NCBI GenBank assembly: GCA_964644025.1
Contig: CAZXVW010000004.1
Coordinates: forward strand, 1-49,794
DNA from: CAZXVW01 sp964644025
GTDB lineage: Bacteria > Acidobacteriota > Terriglobia > Bryobacterales > Bryobacteraceae
Length of the DNA stretch: 49,794 bases
Direction of reading: 5' to 3'
This document shows positions 1 to 8,692 of the stretch, one piece after another. A program made the position numbers and the translations under genes. Numbering within the stretch: the first letter of the stretch is position 1; every line of letters starts with the position of its first letter. Under the pieces are notes generated by a model. It saw only the letters and a program-made list of their open reading frames with translations, had not been told where the DNA came from and did not search any database.

Positions 1-292
1 CGCGCAGCTCGGAATTGAACTCGCAAAGAGCCCGGGCGATGCCCATCTGCGCCGCCGCGGCCTGACCGGTGTAACCGCCGCCACGGGCGTTGATCAGCAC
101 GTCGAACTTGTCGGCCACCTCGGTGGCCAGTAACGGCTGCCGGACGATCGTCCGCGACGATTCCAGCACGAAATAATCTTCCAGAGGCCGCCCGTTCACC
201 CGAATCCGGCCGTTACCGGAGCGGAGAAACACGCGGGCGACTGCTTTCTTCCTGCGTCCGGTGCCAGTGTACTGTATTAATGTAGCTGCCAC
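1..292 (-). CDS. rpsI: 30S ribosomal protein S9 (3'-truncated by window edge)
   Basis: Ribosomal protein S9 of the small subunit, whose C-terminal tail reaches the P site. About 97 N-terminal residues are visible. They contain the family signatures YTGTGRRKKAVARVFLR near the start, the NGR-x-L-EDYF segment and the INARGGGYTGQAAA segment. The C-terminal RKKARKA-type tail lies beyond the left edge. The reading frame starts at a GTG (290-292), with GAGAG about 8 nt upstream; no in-frame ATG lies between it and the rplM stop. It follows rplM by 18 nt on the same strand, the usual L13-S9 operon order, so co-transcription is expected. Confidence 0.95.
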   Translation of the reverse strand, partial: MAATLIQYTGTGRRKKAVARVFLRSGNGRIRVNGRPLEDYFVLESSRTIVRQPLLATEVADKFDVLINARGGGYTGQAAAAQMGIARALCEFNSELR

Positions 293-310
293 TCGAATTC
301 TCTCGTATCC

Positions 311-739
311 TTATGCTTTCAGCTCCACCGGTTTCTGCGCTTGATGCGGGTGCCGGTCACCGGCGTACACTTTTAACTTCCGGATCATCCGCTTGCCCAA
401 CTTGGTCTTGGGCAGCATGCCGGCCACGGCCAGTTCCACGATGCGATTCGGATGTTTGGCGCGCATCTGTTCCGCAGTGGTTTCCACCAGCCCCCCGGGG
501 TAACCGGTGTGGCGGCGATAAACCTTCTGCTGCTCCTTCCTGCCGGTGAGCCGCACCTGGGCGGCGTTGATGATGATCACGTGGTCACCGGTATCCAGAA
601 AAGGAGCGTAGGAAGCCTTATGCTTCCCCATCAACAGGGTGGCCGCTTTGCTCGCCACGCGGCCAAGTACTTGATCCTTGGCGTCAATTACGTGCCAAGT
701 ACGCTCGATGGTCTTGGCCGACGGGAACTGGGTGCTCAT
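311..739 (-). CDS. rplM: 50S ribosomal protein L13
   Basis: Large-subunit protein L13, an early assembly protein that binds 23S rRNA. The 142-residue length is typical. Diagnostic segments are WHVIDAKDQVLGRVAS, LMGKHKASYAPFLDTGDHV, the YRRHTGYPGGL loop and the AVAGMLPKTKLGKRM stretch. The start is an ATG with GGAG about 11 nt upstream. It is the first gene of the L13-S9 operon, reading leftward. No strong promoter was identified in the 38 nt before the start-proximal GGAG. Confidence 0.97.
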   Translation of the reverse strand: MSTQFPSAKTIERTWHVIDAKDQVLGRVASKAATLLMGKHKASYAPFLDTGDHVIIINAAQVRLTGRKEQQKVYRRHTGYPGGLVETTAEQMRAKHPNRIVELAVAGMLPKTKLGKRMIRKLKVYAGDRHPHQAQKPVELKA

Positions 740-864
740 AGACAGACGTACTCCGTTGGAGACTCGCTGTGTTTCTAGGTTACCTGATCCCGCCGGGAGG
801 TGTCAATTCAGCCTGTTCAGAGCAACTGGAACAGGCCAATTCCAGCCCTGCCGGACCCTTATTC

Positions 865-1760
865 TCACCGCGAACCGGCCTCGGCGAGAACCCGTGCGAG
901 CAGTTTGCCGGGCCAGCGGGCGTCCGCACAAACCAGCCGCTCGCGCCGGCTGACCGCGATGCCGTCCAGCAAGCCGGTCAGGGCCGGCCGATCCCGGGCG
1001 CGCAGCCGGGCAAGGCCGATCATCATCCGCAGCGCTGACTGCAGCGTCTCGGCTTGTTCCGGCGTCGCGCACTGGCCCTCGGCATCAACAACCACGCCAT
1101 CGCTGACGCTGCCGGTCACCTTGAGGTTGCTGAGCCTGGTCAGGATTCCATTCAGAATGTCCGAGCCTGTGGATCGCGGCGCCATGCGCCGGCCGAATCC
1201 CCCACACGATATCACCCAGAACTGGTTGGCGCGCTCAACGGTTCCGAGCATGTGCTTGAGCGCCGGCGGCGGTCCGGCTGATTGTCCCTGCTGGTCGAGG
1301 ATGGCCCGCAGACGCTCCGGCCGTCCGGCGATCACCGTTGCCGCATCCACCATCACCAGAGCGGCGTCGTCGCTGCCGATGATCTGGTAACCCTTGTAAG
1401 ACCGGCGACCGGCCGGCCGAGCCGCGCCTCGATTTCCCGCTCGGAGAATCTTCCCCGGCTCATCACGACAAGCTCGGTTCCGTTGAAGGCCGCCAGAATC
1501 TCCGAGATGTCCTGGCGCAGATCGATCCCGGCAGTTCCCGTCAACCCAGCCAGCGCCGCCGCGCCTCGCGGGCCAAGCTGTTCGCGGTAGAAGGGCGTTT
1601 CGCGAACGTGGTCCAGCCGGGCGCCGGCGAGCAGCAGCGTATCCGGGGGAACCAGCCGCATCAGCGCCGGGTCCGGCCGGACCGAAGGCGGCGTGCCGGG
1701 GCCGCACCCCAGGCCGGGCAGAATGAACGAGAAAACGATGCCGGCCGCCGCGAAGCGCAT
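865..1760 (-). pseudogene. Secreted protein of unknown function, interrupted by a -1 frameshift
   Basis: Two overlapping frames on the minus strand make one protein of about 298 residues if one base is restored. The upstream frame (1760 to about 1400) begins MRFAAAGIVFSFILPGLGCG, a hydrophobic export signal with a possible but non-canonical lipobox, and continues through ELVVMSRGRFSEREIEARLG. The coherent continuation SYKGYQIIGSDDAALVMVD lies in the other frame and runs to a stop at 865. The shift falls near 1396-1412, in a GC-rich stretch of GGCC repeats, where one base seems to be missing. It could be an assembly or sequencing error or a true lesion. I do not recognise the family. The composition (PPDTLLLAG, FNGTELVV, ATVIAG) resembles secreted proteins of unknown function seen in acidobacteria, but that is only an impression. 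Confidence 0.65.
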
Positions 1761-1866
1761 GCCCCTTATTATCGGTCAACCGGCACCACGGCGGCGAGGC
1801 GTTCTCCCCCCGCCTGTTACACTGAATGTCGGAACCGGCCGCCGGGCCGGCCCTTGACTGCGAGCG

Positions 1867-3039
1867 TTGAGCACCTTGGAACAACTCGACCTGCCTGGTT
1901 TCGTGGCTGCGGCCAATCGCTTCCGGGACAAGATCGCGGCTCTGAAACAGCGGCACCCGCTCGAGCAGTTCGATTGGTACCCCTATGAGTCGCTGACCGC
2001 CGTCTCCATCCTGGAGCGTTTGCTGGAAAAAGATTTCCACTTGCTGGCGCCCTTGCTGGCCTCCGAGCCAGTCCTGGATGTCGGCTGCGCGGACGGTGAT
2101 CTGGCGTTCTTTCTCGAATCCCTGGGAGCGACCGTAGACGCCATCGACTACGCGGAGATGAACTACAACCAGCTTCACGGCGCGCGCCGGCTCGCCGGGC
2201 TGCTGCACTCAAGCGTCAGCATTCACTCGGTGAACCTCGACTGGTATTTCGAGCTGCCCCGCGCCCGCTACGGGCTGGTGCTGTTCCTGGGCACGCTCTA
2301 CCACCTGAAGAACCCGTTTTACGTGCTGGAGTTTCTGGCCCGGCGCGGGGCCTACTGCATACTGAGCACCCGGGTAGCGCAGCTTACCGGCCGCGGCGGC
2401 GCCAGAATCGCCGCCGAGCCGGTGGCGTACCTTCTCGATCCGCGGCAGACGAATGACGACTCGACCAACTACTGGATCTTCTCCGAGGCCGGGCTCCTGC
2501 GGCTGGTCGAGCGCACGGGCTGGAGCGTGGTGCAGCAGGTACATGCCGGCTGCCTGGAGGATTCCAACCCGGTGGAGGCGGAGGCTGACGAGCGGATGTT
2601 CCTGCTGCTGGTGAGCCGCCAGCGTTACCCGGACATGCAGATCCGGTTGCTGGAGGGCTGGCATGCTCCGGAGGAGAGCAGGTGCCGGTGGACAGCGAAG
2701 CAGTTCTCATTCGAGGTGCTGTTGCCCCGCATCCGGACCGTGAAGGAGTTTGCGCTGGTGATTGCAATTCCCGACGAGGTGATCGCAGCCGGCGAGCCGG
2801 TGGAGCTGACCTGCGAGGTGAACGGCGCGCCGGCGGGTTCCTGCCGTTACTCCTCGGCGGGGTCGCACACCTTCCGCGGCAGGTTTCCCGACCCGGGCGC
2901 CAGGCGCGCGGTAATTCAGTTCCGGGTGCGACACCGCTTCCGGCCGCCAGGGGCCGACAGGCGCGATCTTGGCGTGGTGGTGTCTTTCGCCGATGAACTG
3001 GCCGGAGCCCGCAGCGGGCTGCCTTTCCGGATCTCTTAG
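1867..3039 (+). CDS. Class I SAM-dependent methyltransferase
   Basis: A 390-residue protein with a Rossmann methyltransferase core. Motif I is PVLDVGCADGDLAFFLES near residues 67-84, followed by an acidic end of strand 2 (VDAIDYAEMNY), and LVLFLGTLYHLKNPFYVLE as the motif IV region. The layout, with an N-terminal WYPYESL segment just before the core, resembles CmoB-like tRNA carboxymethyltransferases and the many DUF1698-like methyltransferases, but the substrate cannot be read from the sequence. After about residue 240 comes an extra domain of roughly 150 residues without a known motif. The only start that fits is a TTG at 1867; a GTG or ATG alternative is not available nearby, so the first residues are uncertain. 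It is divergent from the frameshifted gene at 865-1760. Confidence 0.75.
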   Translation: MSTLEQLDLPGFVAAANRFRDKIAALKQRHPLEQFDWYPYESLTAVSILERLLEKDFHLLAPLLASEPVLDVGCADGDLAFFLESLGATVDAIDYAEMNYNQLHGARRLAGLLHSSVSIHSVNLDWYFELPRARYGLVLFLGTLYHLKNPFYVLEFLARRGAYCILSTRVAQLTGRGGARIAAEPVAYLLDPRQTNDDSTNYWIFSEAGLLRLVERTGWSVVQQVHAGCLEDSNPVEAEADERMFLLLVSRQRYPDMQIRLLEGWHAPEESRCRWTAKQFSFEVLLPRIRTVKEFALVIAIPDEVIAAGEPVELTCEVNGAPAGSCRYSSAGSHTFRGRFPDPGARRAVIQFRVRHRFRPPGADRRDLGVVVSFADELAGARSGLPFRIS

Positions 3040-3048
3040 CCGGCCGTG

Positions 3049-3071
3049 CTCCCCGACCGCCGCGGGGGGAG
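3049..3071. terminator. Possible bidirectional hairpin terminator between convergent genes
   Basis: Inverted repeat CTCCCC (3049-3054) and GGGGAG (3066-3071) with an 11-nt loop, in the 61-nt gap between the convergent methyltransferase and oxidoreductase genes. There is no T tract on either side, so it may act only as a weak or Rho-assisted terminator. Confidence 0.3.
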
Positions 3072-3100
3072 AACAGTTGCGGCGCGGCCAATCCCGCGGC

Positions 3101-4279
3101 TCAAGCCGAGCGCCACATTTCGTCCCAGGTCACCTCACGCTCGAACTCGTAAGCCATCCGCCCCAGCAGCGAGGTCGCCGTCGCCTCCACCGCCACATTG
3201 GTCATGTTGAAGGGCTTCTGTTCCACGATCCGGGTGTAGAAATGCTCCACTGCATCGATGGTGATTTCGCGCTTGGAGTCGACTTTCTCAATCAGGCTGC
3301 GGTCTTCCAGCGAGTCCGCGTTCGGGTAGCCGGAATCCTTCCTCGGGCCGTGCAGCTTGTAATAAGTGCGCGCCGTCTCGATCATCATCTTGGAACCGTA
3401 GATCTGTTCCTTGACCGAGCGAAACGCCGAGGCGTACTTGATTGAGATCAGCCATCCTTCTTTCTCGTCCGGGTAGACATAAATGATGTCGTGATGGTCC
3501 GTGGTCCGGTCCCCGTAATACACCGGGTAGCGGAGGCCGCCATGGCCGGTCGCCTTTTCGGGTCTCGCCTTGAGAAACCAGTTCAGCATATCGACGCCGT
3601 GGCAGTCCTGCTCCACGATCGGGCCGCCGGACAGCTCCATCCAGGCGTACCACTTCCGGGTCCAATCCTTGTCCTTCGGACGCTTCGGACCCTGGGGCGC
3701 AGGGGCGCCGAGAATCCAGTAACTCAGCACCAGCTTCACATCACCGATGCGGCCGGTGTCGACGTACTCCATCGCCTTCAGGTACTCGGGGCTGAACCGC
3801 TGCTGAAAACCCCACTGGACGACGCGGGTTGGATCCACCTGCTCGCCTGCTCTGGCAATTCGCTTCACGTGGGCTACATCCGGGCCGGCCGGTTTCTCGC
3901 AGTAGATGTGTTTCTTGGCCTTGACCGCCGCCTCGAAGTGCTCGGCATGCAGGTAGACCGGCGTGGTGATCAGCACGGCGTCGACCCCGTCATCGGCCAG
4001 CAGGTCCCGGTAGTCCTTGTAGACTTTCGCCTGATCGGCGCCGGGCACCTGGCTCTGCGCCAGGTCGATCCGGTCCGGGTAAATATCGCAGATGGCCGCC
4101 AGCCGCGCCCTGGGGTCCCGCGACATGTGGGAGCCTACGTACCGGCCCCGGCCGCCGGTGCCGATGATGCCGAACGTAACCGCTGAATTGGCCTGGGTGC
4201 CGAACGCCGTCTGGGGCTTCACCAGCAACACACTGCCGGCCGCACCCGCCAACGCCTCTCGCCTGGTAAGTTTGTTCAT
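3101..4279 (-). CDS. Gfo/Idh/MocA family oxidoreductase with Tat-type signal
   Basis: A 392-residue NAD(P)-dependent sugar or inositol dehydrogenase-like protein. It starts with a twin-arginine-type leader (TRREALAGAAG, Arg6-Arg7) followed by a hydrophobic stretch, then the dinucleotide motif GIIGTGGRGRYVG, and the family signature CEKPAG. The C-terminal half carries EQDCHGVDMLNW, a typical catalytic-site segment of this fold. An AAGGAGATGAG ribosome-binding site directly precedes the ATG. Exported members often oxidise sugars released from glycans using tightly bound cofactor; the substrate here is unknown. The DUF1080 gene lies divergent-free behind it on the same strand, 173 nt upstream, and both may serve sugar catabolism. 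Confidence 0.88.
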   Translation of the reverse strand: MNKLTRREALAGAAGSVLLVKPQTAFGTQANSAVTFGIIGTGGRGRYVGSHMSRDPRARLAAICDIYPDRIDLAQSQVPGADQAKVYKDYRDLLADDGVDAVLITTPVYLHAEHFEAAVKAKKHIYCEKPAGPDVAHVKRIARAGEQVDPTRVVQWGFQQRFSPEYLKAMEYVDTGRIGDVKLVLSYWILGAPAPQGPKRPKDKDWTRKWYAWMELSGGPIVEQDCHGVDMLNWFLKARPEKATGHGGLRYPVYYGDRTTDHHDIIYVYPDEKEGWLISIKYASAFRSVKEQIYGSKMMIETARTYYKLHGPRKDSGYPNADSLEDRSLIEKVDSKREITIDAVEHFYTRIVEQKPFNMTNVAVEATATSLLGRMAYEFEREVTWDEMWRSA

Positions 4280-4452
4280 CTCATCTCCTTGTGGGAAAGC
4301 CTGCGTCCCAGGATACCCATATCAAAGAATCATGCCCGAGCGCAGGAGCCCTCCCATCAGCGGCGGGTAACAGGAAGCCAGGAACCACCCCCATGGACGC
4401 GCGGGCGTCCGGACTGACAGGCCGAGCCAGCGGCCGGGAAATGAAATGCGAA

Positions 4453-5073
4453 TCAGTTACGCTTCACGCTCACCTGGCGGAAATAGACCAGCGAGCGCGC
4501 GTCGTGGTTTTGCAAGCCAATGTAGCCGCTATCCGGGCGAGGGCCGCGCACCGGTTCAAACCACCGCTTCCGCTCGGGAACGGGATCCCCGCCATGGAAT
4601 TCCATCACCTTCTTCCCGTTCAAGACAGCCCTGGTAGTCTGGCCGTCGAGGATGATGTCCATGGTGTTCCACTGGCCCATCGGCTTCTGGTTGCGGGTGA
4701 TGACCTTGGCCATCGAATAAATGGCGCCGGTCGAGTGCCAGTCGTCGCCGCCGGCGTCAATCTGTACCTCGTAGCCGTTGTGCACGGCGTACCAGGGGTC
4801 CGGGGGCGGTTCGGGCAAGCGGATGAAGACGCCGGAGTTGGCGTTTTTCGAAGCGGTCTTGAAGACGACGCGGATGGTGCAATTACCAAACTTTTCGCGG
4901 GTATAGTACAGCAGCCCCATCCCGCCCTCGGTTTTCATCACGCCGTTCTCGACCAAAAAACGGCCGGGGCCAACCATTTTCCAACCGTCCAGGTCATGAC
5001 CGTTGAAGAGCTGTTTCCACTGGCCGGCGCTGAGCAGGGAGGCGGCAAGGACGGTAAGCAGTAGCGTTTTCAT
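4453..5073 (-). CDS. DUF1080 (3-keto-disaccharide hydrolase-type) secreted protein
   Basis: A 206-residue protein with an N-terminal signal peptide (MKTLLLTVLAASLLSAGQ) and one DUF1080 domain, a concanavalin-like beta sandwich. Family hallmarks are LFNGHDLDGWK just after the signal, YTREKFGNCTIRVVFK, NSGVFIR, YEVQIDAGG, GQWNTMDIILDG, and GYIGLQNHD near the end. Some DUF1080 members hydrolyse 3-keto-glycosides, which fits the neighbouring Gfo/Idh/MocA oxidoreductase that could make such ketosugars; this pairing is an inference. The ATG at 5073 was chosen because GGAAGGAG lies upstream and the signal peptide starts there; an ATG nine codons upstream would disrupt the signal. Confidence 0.88.
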   Translation of the reverse strand: MKTLLLTVLAASLLSAGQWKQLFNGHDLDGWKMVGPGRFLVENGVMKTEGGMGLLYYTREKFGNCTIRVVFKTASKNANSGVFIRLPEPPPDPWYAVHNGYEVQIDAGGDDWHSTGAIYSMAKVITRNQKPMGQWNTMDIILDGQTTRAVLNGKKVMEFHGGDPVPERKRWFEPVRGPRPDSGYIGLQNHDARSLVYFRQVSVKRN

Positions 5074-5098
5074 CAACTGAAGCACTCCTTCCAGTGTC

Positions 5099-5104
5099 AT
5101 TGTA
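5099..5104 (-). promoter_or_regulatory. Candidate -10 element of the DUF1080 gene
   Basis: TACAAT on the minus strand, 25 nt upstream of the chosen ATG at 5073. No good -35 hexamer is seen at 16-18 nt, so the call rests on the -10 alone. Confidence 0.3.
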
Positions 5105-5179
5105 CCCGTTTGGCCGCGGCGGGCCGCTCCGCAGCCGCGCCTACCATGCCGGGAACGAGTGTGCAACCATGGATTCGGG

Positions 5180-6259
5180 ATGTCTTTCCGGCTGTGGCGC
5201 AAACTGGAAACCGCCCTCGAGACCCGGATCCGCCAGCGGGTCACCCGGGCGGGATCGCTGTTTGTGATCGCCATGACGCTGGTGGCCCTGGCCGCCTTTA
5301 TTTCAGCCAACAACCTGCTGTTCCTGCTCCTGGCGATGATGCTCGCCACCCTGCTGATTTCCGGTTTTGTGAACCGGCTCAGCCTGGCCGGGCTGGAGCT
5401 GGATTTCAAGCTGCCGGAACATATTTCGGCGCGACGCAAGGTTCCCGCCCGGATCCTGGTGCACAACGAGAAGACCTGGATGCCGTCCTTCTCCGTTCAT
5501 CTTTCCGGCGCGCGGGCGAGCGTGTTTTCCTCGACGCTGTACTTCCCGGTGATCCCGGCCGGCGCGTGGTTGAGCGAAACCGTGGAAGTGGAATTCGCCC
5601 GGCGCGGCGCCTACCGCGAGAACGACTTCGAATTCATCAGCCGTTTCCCATTCGGCTTCACCGAGCGGCGGGCGCGGGTGACGCTGCACCGGGACATTCT
5701 CGTGTACCCGTCACTGGAGGCGCAACCGGGCTTCGAGGAACTGCTCTCCTCCATCGCCGCAGAGCTGGAAGCCCGCCAGCAAGGTTACGGAAAGGACTTC
5801 TACCGCATCCGCCCGTATGAGGCGCTGGAGAGTGCGCGGCACGTTGACTGGAAGGCAACTGCTCACACCGGTGAACTCCAGGTGCGGGAGTTCGCGCGTG
5901 AACAGGAGCCCCTGATGGAGATCTTCCTGGACCTGGCGGCGCGGCCCGAGCACGCCGGCTGGTTCGAGCACGCGGTGGAGTGCTGTGCGTTCCTGGTCTG
6001 GCAGGCCGCGCAACGCGAGGCGCGAGTCCGCTTCCGGACCCAGGAGTTCGACGTTTCCATTCCCACCGAAGCCGATGCCTACACGGCCCTGAAATACCTG
6101 GCGCTGGTGGAGAGGAAACCGCGGCTGGAGATTCCCGGACCGGGACCGGAGGATAGCTACCAGGTGATCTTCACGGCCCGTCCCCGTCAGGTCCAGGACG
6201 CGGGATGGTCGCAGGCGTTGCTGGTCGAACCGGGGGGTGAGATTCTCCCCGCGCGGTGA
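5180..6259 (+). CDS. DUF58 domain-containing membrane protein
   Basis: About 359 residues. Two adjoining hydrophobic segments near the N terminus (LFVIAMTLVALAAFISA and NNLLFLLLAMMLATLLISGF) anchor the protein. A long cytosolic or periplasmic part follows, with the DUF58 signature RIRPYEALESARHVDWKAT and the downstream REFAREQEPLMEIFLDLA, which corresponds to the start of a von Willebrand A-like fold. DUF58 proteins usually travel with a MoxR ATPase and transglutaminase-like genes; neither is adjacent here. The start is uncertain: ATG at 5180 is used, but an in-frame GTG at 5159 with GGGAACGA ahead of it would add seven residues. Confidence 0.85.
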   Translation: MSFRLWRKLETALETRIRQRVTRAGSLFVIAMTLVALAAFISANNLLFLLLAMMLATLLISGFVNRLSLAGLELDFKLPEHISARRKVPARILVHNEKTWMPSFSVHLSGARASVFSSTLYFPVIPAGAWLSETVEVEFARRGAYRENDFEFISRFPFGFTERRARVTLHRDILVYPSLEAQPGFEELLSSIAAELEARQQGYGKDFYRIRPYEALESARHVDWKATAHTGELQVREFAREQEPLMEIFLDLAARPEHAGWFEHAVECCAFLVWQAAQREARVRFRTQEFDVSIPTEADAYTALKYLALVERKPRLEIPGPGPEDSYQVIFTARPRQVQDAGWSQALLVEPGGEILPAR

Positions 6260-6332
6260 CCGCCGCCACGGCGCTCCAGACGGAGACGCCAGGGGATGCT
6301 CGCCGTGACCGCGCATCTCCGCGCGTGCGAGA

Positions 6333-6725
6333 TTACGCGGGATGCTGGCCGGAGCCGGCTTCCGGCTCGGCCCCCGGGGTTGGATTTCCCGGTGCTTGCT
6401 CCGGCGGCGGTTGGGTCTCGGGGACAGCCGCTGGCGCCGGGCTGTAATCCTTCGGCATCACGATCCAGCAGATCAGGTAGGCGATAAAGCCGACGCCGGT
6501 GAACAGAGCCGCGCAGAGCCAGACGATGCGCATCAAGGTGACGTCCACCTCCAGGTAATCCGCGAAACCCGCGCAAACGCCCGCGATCTTCTTGTCGCGC
6601 ATGGAGCGCATCAGGCGCCTGCCCGAGACGGCACCCTCGGTTCGCGCCTGGCTGGTGGGCTCGCCGCATCCAGAACAGAAACGGTCACCCTCGCCCAACT
6701 GGCGGCCGCAACGCGTGCAATACAT
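6333..6725 (-). CDS. PspC-domain membrane protein with N-terminal zinc ribbon
   Basis: A 130-residue protein. Residues 1-21 form a zinc ribbon with two CxxC pairs (YCTRCG and FCSGCG). Residues about 38-95 are a PspC domain: MRDKKIAGVCAGFADYLEVD, then a membrane-spanning helix ending in the typical ICWIVMPKD. A proline- and glutamate-rich tail follows (PETQPPPEQAPG). PspC domains respond to envelope stress in the phage-shock system, but no other psp gene is near, so the role is open. It is convergent with the DUF58 gene and 56 nt from the next minus-strand gene (6782-7129). Confidence 0.88.
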   Translation of the reverse strand: MYCTRCGRQLGEGDRFCSGCGEPTSQARTEGAVSGRRLMRSMRDKKIAGVCAGFADYLEVDVTLMRIVWLCAALFTGVGFIAYLICWIVMPKDYSPAPAAVPETQPPPEQAPGNPTPGAEPEAGSGQHPA

Positions 6726-6781
6726 ACCCTTCCTCCTCGGCTATGATTACGAACGAGCAGGCAAAATTGTTCCGGGAACTG

Positions 6782-7129
6782 TTACGCGGAACGTTCAAAT
6801 TCGAGCTGGTCACCCGGCTCGGTCCTGCTTTGGGCGGCCGTGCCCGCCGGCAACTCCAGCACCGAGTGGGCACGCAGACAGGCCGATATCCGCCGGCGCG
6901 GCATACGGTGGCGAATCTTGAGCACCTTCCGCTTCTTGCTGAGAAACAAGACGTCGATCGCAAACTTCATCCCGAAGGTATGAACGGCTTCGCAAGGAGC
7001 GATCCAGAGACCCTCGCCGGCAGGCAGCCTGTCATGCTTCAGCAGGCCCGTGCGGCGCTTCTTGCTGGTATCGGCGACGCCGGCTCGCACGGCCAGGATT
7101 GTATTTTTTGTAACGTTTTTAACGCGCAA
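6782..7129 (-). CDS. DUF192 family protein
   Basis: A 115-residue protein with the DUF192 fold. The signature is visible as the KRRTGLLKHDRLPAGEGLWI segment, the CEAVHTFGMKFAIDVLFLS block and the GDQLEF-type C terminus seen in other members. The function of the family is not established. There is no signal peptide, unlike the periplasmic members. The only fitting start is a TTG at 7129, with GGTGG four bases upstream; any upstream extension would need another non-ATG codon. Confidence 0.8.
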   Translation of the reverse strand: MRVKNVTKNTILAVRAGVADTSKKRRTGLLKHDRLPAGEGLWIAPCEAVHTFGMKFAIDVLFLSKKRKVLKIRHRMPRRRISACLRAHSVLELPAGTAAQSRTEPGDQLEFERSA

Positions 7130-7226
7130 TTTCCACCGCAGCTCCCTTACCGGCTACTCCTTCTAGAATCGGCATCCTGGGGGAAAGCCTTTACGGGAAA
7201 CACCGCTTGCGGGCGGCCGGCCCGGT

Positions 7227-8099
7227 TCAGACACTCACCACCGGGCAGGGCGATTGCCGGATGATCGAGTAAGCGTTCGCTCGCAGGCGGCCGAACACTC
7301 CGGCCGCCGAGCCACGACCGATCACCAGCAGATCCGCTTGGACCTGTCTGGCGGCGCAACAGACGGCCTCCGGCGCGTCGCCGTTCTCGATCATGACTTC
7401 GGCCGCCGAGGAAACCGTTTGCTGGAGCTTGTCGATTTCGGCCCGGGCCTGGCTGGTGAGGCGGTGGTGCCAGTCCTGATCTTGGGGTTCACCCGAGGGG
7501 CCTTCTGCGCAGTGTAAGCTATGCACCAGGATCAGGCGCGCCCCATAGGAGTCCGCCACCGCCGCAGCCCAGGAGAGGACCTTTTCGCTCTGGAGGCCAA
7601 GATCGACGGCGACCATTACCGTCTTGAACTCGATCCGGGACTGCCCGGGAGCCTCCCCCAGGTGCACTCCCGTCCACACCGGGCAGTCGGCGTCATGCAG
7701 GATCTTGGCGGTGACGGAGCCAAGGATGAACCGCCGGAACGGCCCGTAGCCGTGTGTCGGCATGACGATCAGGTCTACGTTGTTGGCGCGAGCATATTCG
7801 ACGATTTCCCGCGCGGGATCCCCTTCGAGCAGCACGCGCCGGGGGTTCCACCCGGGGCACTCTCCGGCCAAGAATGTCTCGAGTTCCTTCTTGACCTGGG
7901 CTGTGCGCGCCTCAAAGAGCTCATTGACGAGAGCGCCGCCAACCTCCATGGAGCTGAATTCGTAGTGTGGCGGCGGGAGAACGTGGAGAAGCGTGGACTC
8001 GGCGCCGAAATGCCGGGCCAGGGCCTCAGCATAGCGGGCGGCGCCCACAGAGCGTTCGGAGAAGTCCACCGGTGTCAGGATTCGTTCCATCGAGAACAT
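7227..8099 (-). CDS. Tandem universal stress protein (two Usp domains)
   Basis: A 290-residue cytosolic protein with two UspA-like domains. Domain 1 (about 4-145) starts RILTPVDFSERS and ends with the nucleotide-binding type loop HGYGPFRRFILGSV, in which the second Gly of the usual G-x2-G-x9-G-S motif is replaced by Pro. Domain 2 (about 158-290) starts FKTVMVAVDLGLQSEKVL and ends LLVIGRGSAAGVFGRLR with SPCPVVSV. Such proteins bind ATP or act as stress-related dimers. The ATG at 8099 has GAGAG upstream; a second in-frame ATG lies three codons later. Confidence 0.9.
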   Translation of the reverse strand: MFSMERILTPVDFSERSVGAARYAEALARHFGAESTLLHVLPPPHYEFSSMEVGGALVNELFEARTAQVKKELETFLAGECPGWNPRRVLLEGDPAREIVEYARANNVDLIVMPTHGYGPFRRFILGSVTAKILHDADCPVWTGVHLGEAPGQSRIEFKTVMVAVDLGLQSEKVLSWAAAVADSYGARLILVHSLHCAEGPSGEPQDQDWHHRLTSQARAEIDKLQQTVSSAAEVMIENGDAPEAVCCAARQVQADLLVIGRGSAAGVFGRLRANAYSIIRQSPCPVVSV

Positions 8100-8241
8100 T
8101 GCTGCTCTCTATCCCGCCGGCTTGCCGGCGCTGTTCAGCGGGCCGTCCCGGGACGCCGGGCCGGGGGCGTCGTCCGTGGCGGCGAGGCAGAACCGCCTGA
8201 TTGTCCCGCGCGGGCCGGCCGCCCCAGCCGCCGCCGCTGAA

Positions 8242-8526
8242 TCAACCCACCCGGGCCCGGCCGCTGGCCAAGAACTGAAAATACCCGTACGCGACCAGGA
8301 TCGCGAGGCCACCGACCACCAGAACAATGATGATGATCTTGCCCCATAAATCCACTCTCTGCAACTTCTTGGCCCGTACGGCTTGCTCAGCGATATATTT
8401 CTCTTCGCCGGCCAGAACGTGAATGGTGTCATCCTCATGAAGCGTCAGGGTCCTGCGGTAGGCGAGCAGCGCCACCCCCACGAGAAACACAACACCCCAT
8501 ATCACCAGAAAGGGCACCAAGTTCAT
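8242..8526 (-). CDS. Small membrane protein of unknown function
   Basis: A 94-residue protein with two predicted membrane helices (FLVIWGVVFLVGVALLAY near residues 6-23 and IIIIVLVVGGLAILVAYGYF near residues 64-83) separated by a charged loop of about 40 residues (TLHEDDTIHVLAGEEKYIAE). An AGGAGG ribosome-binding site lies seven bases before the ATG, which strongly supports translation. I do not recognise the family. The gene sits 142 nt upstream of the tandem-Usp gene on the same strand and could share its transcript. Confidence 0.7.
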   Translation of the reverse strand: MNLVPFLVIWGVVFLVGVALLAYRRTLTLHEDDTIHVLAGEEKYIAEQAVRAKKLQRVDLWGKIIIIVLVVGGLAILVAYGYFQFLASGRARVG

Positions 8527-8692
8527 GGCGTTTCCTCCTAGACGTATTATCTCCGGTCAATCAACGGGCGCTCCGACTTCATACGGTTCAATCGGACAGT
8601 CCGGACTCAACAACATACCACGAAACGGCGTGGGTGGAAAGAACCGGCGCGGCTCCACCGTGCCGGTGTTCGACGGCTGCGCCGGTTCCCGC

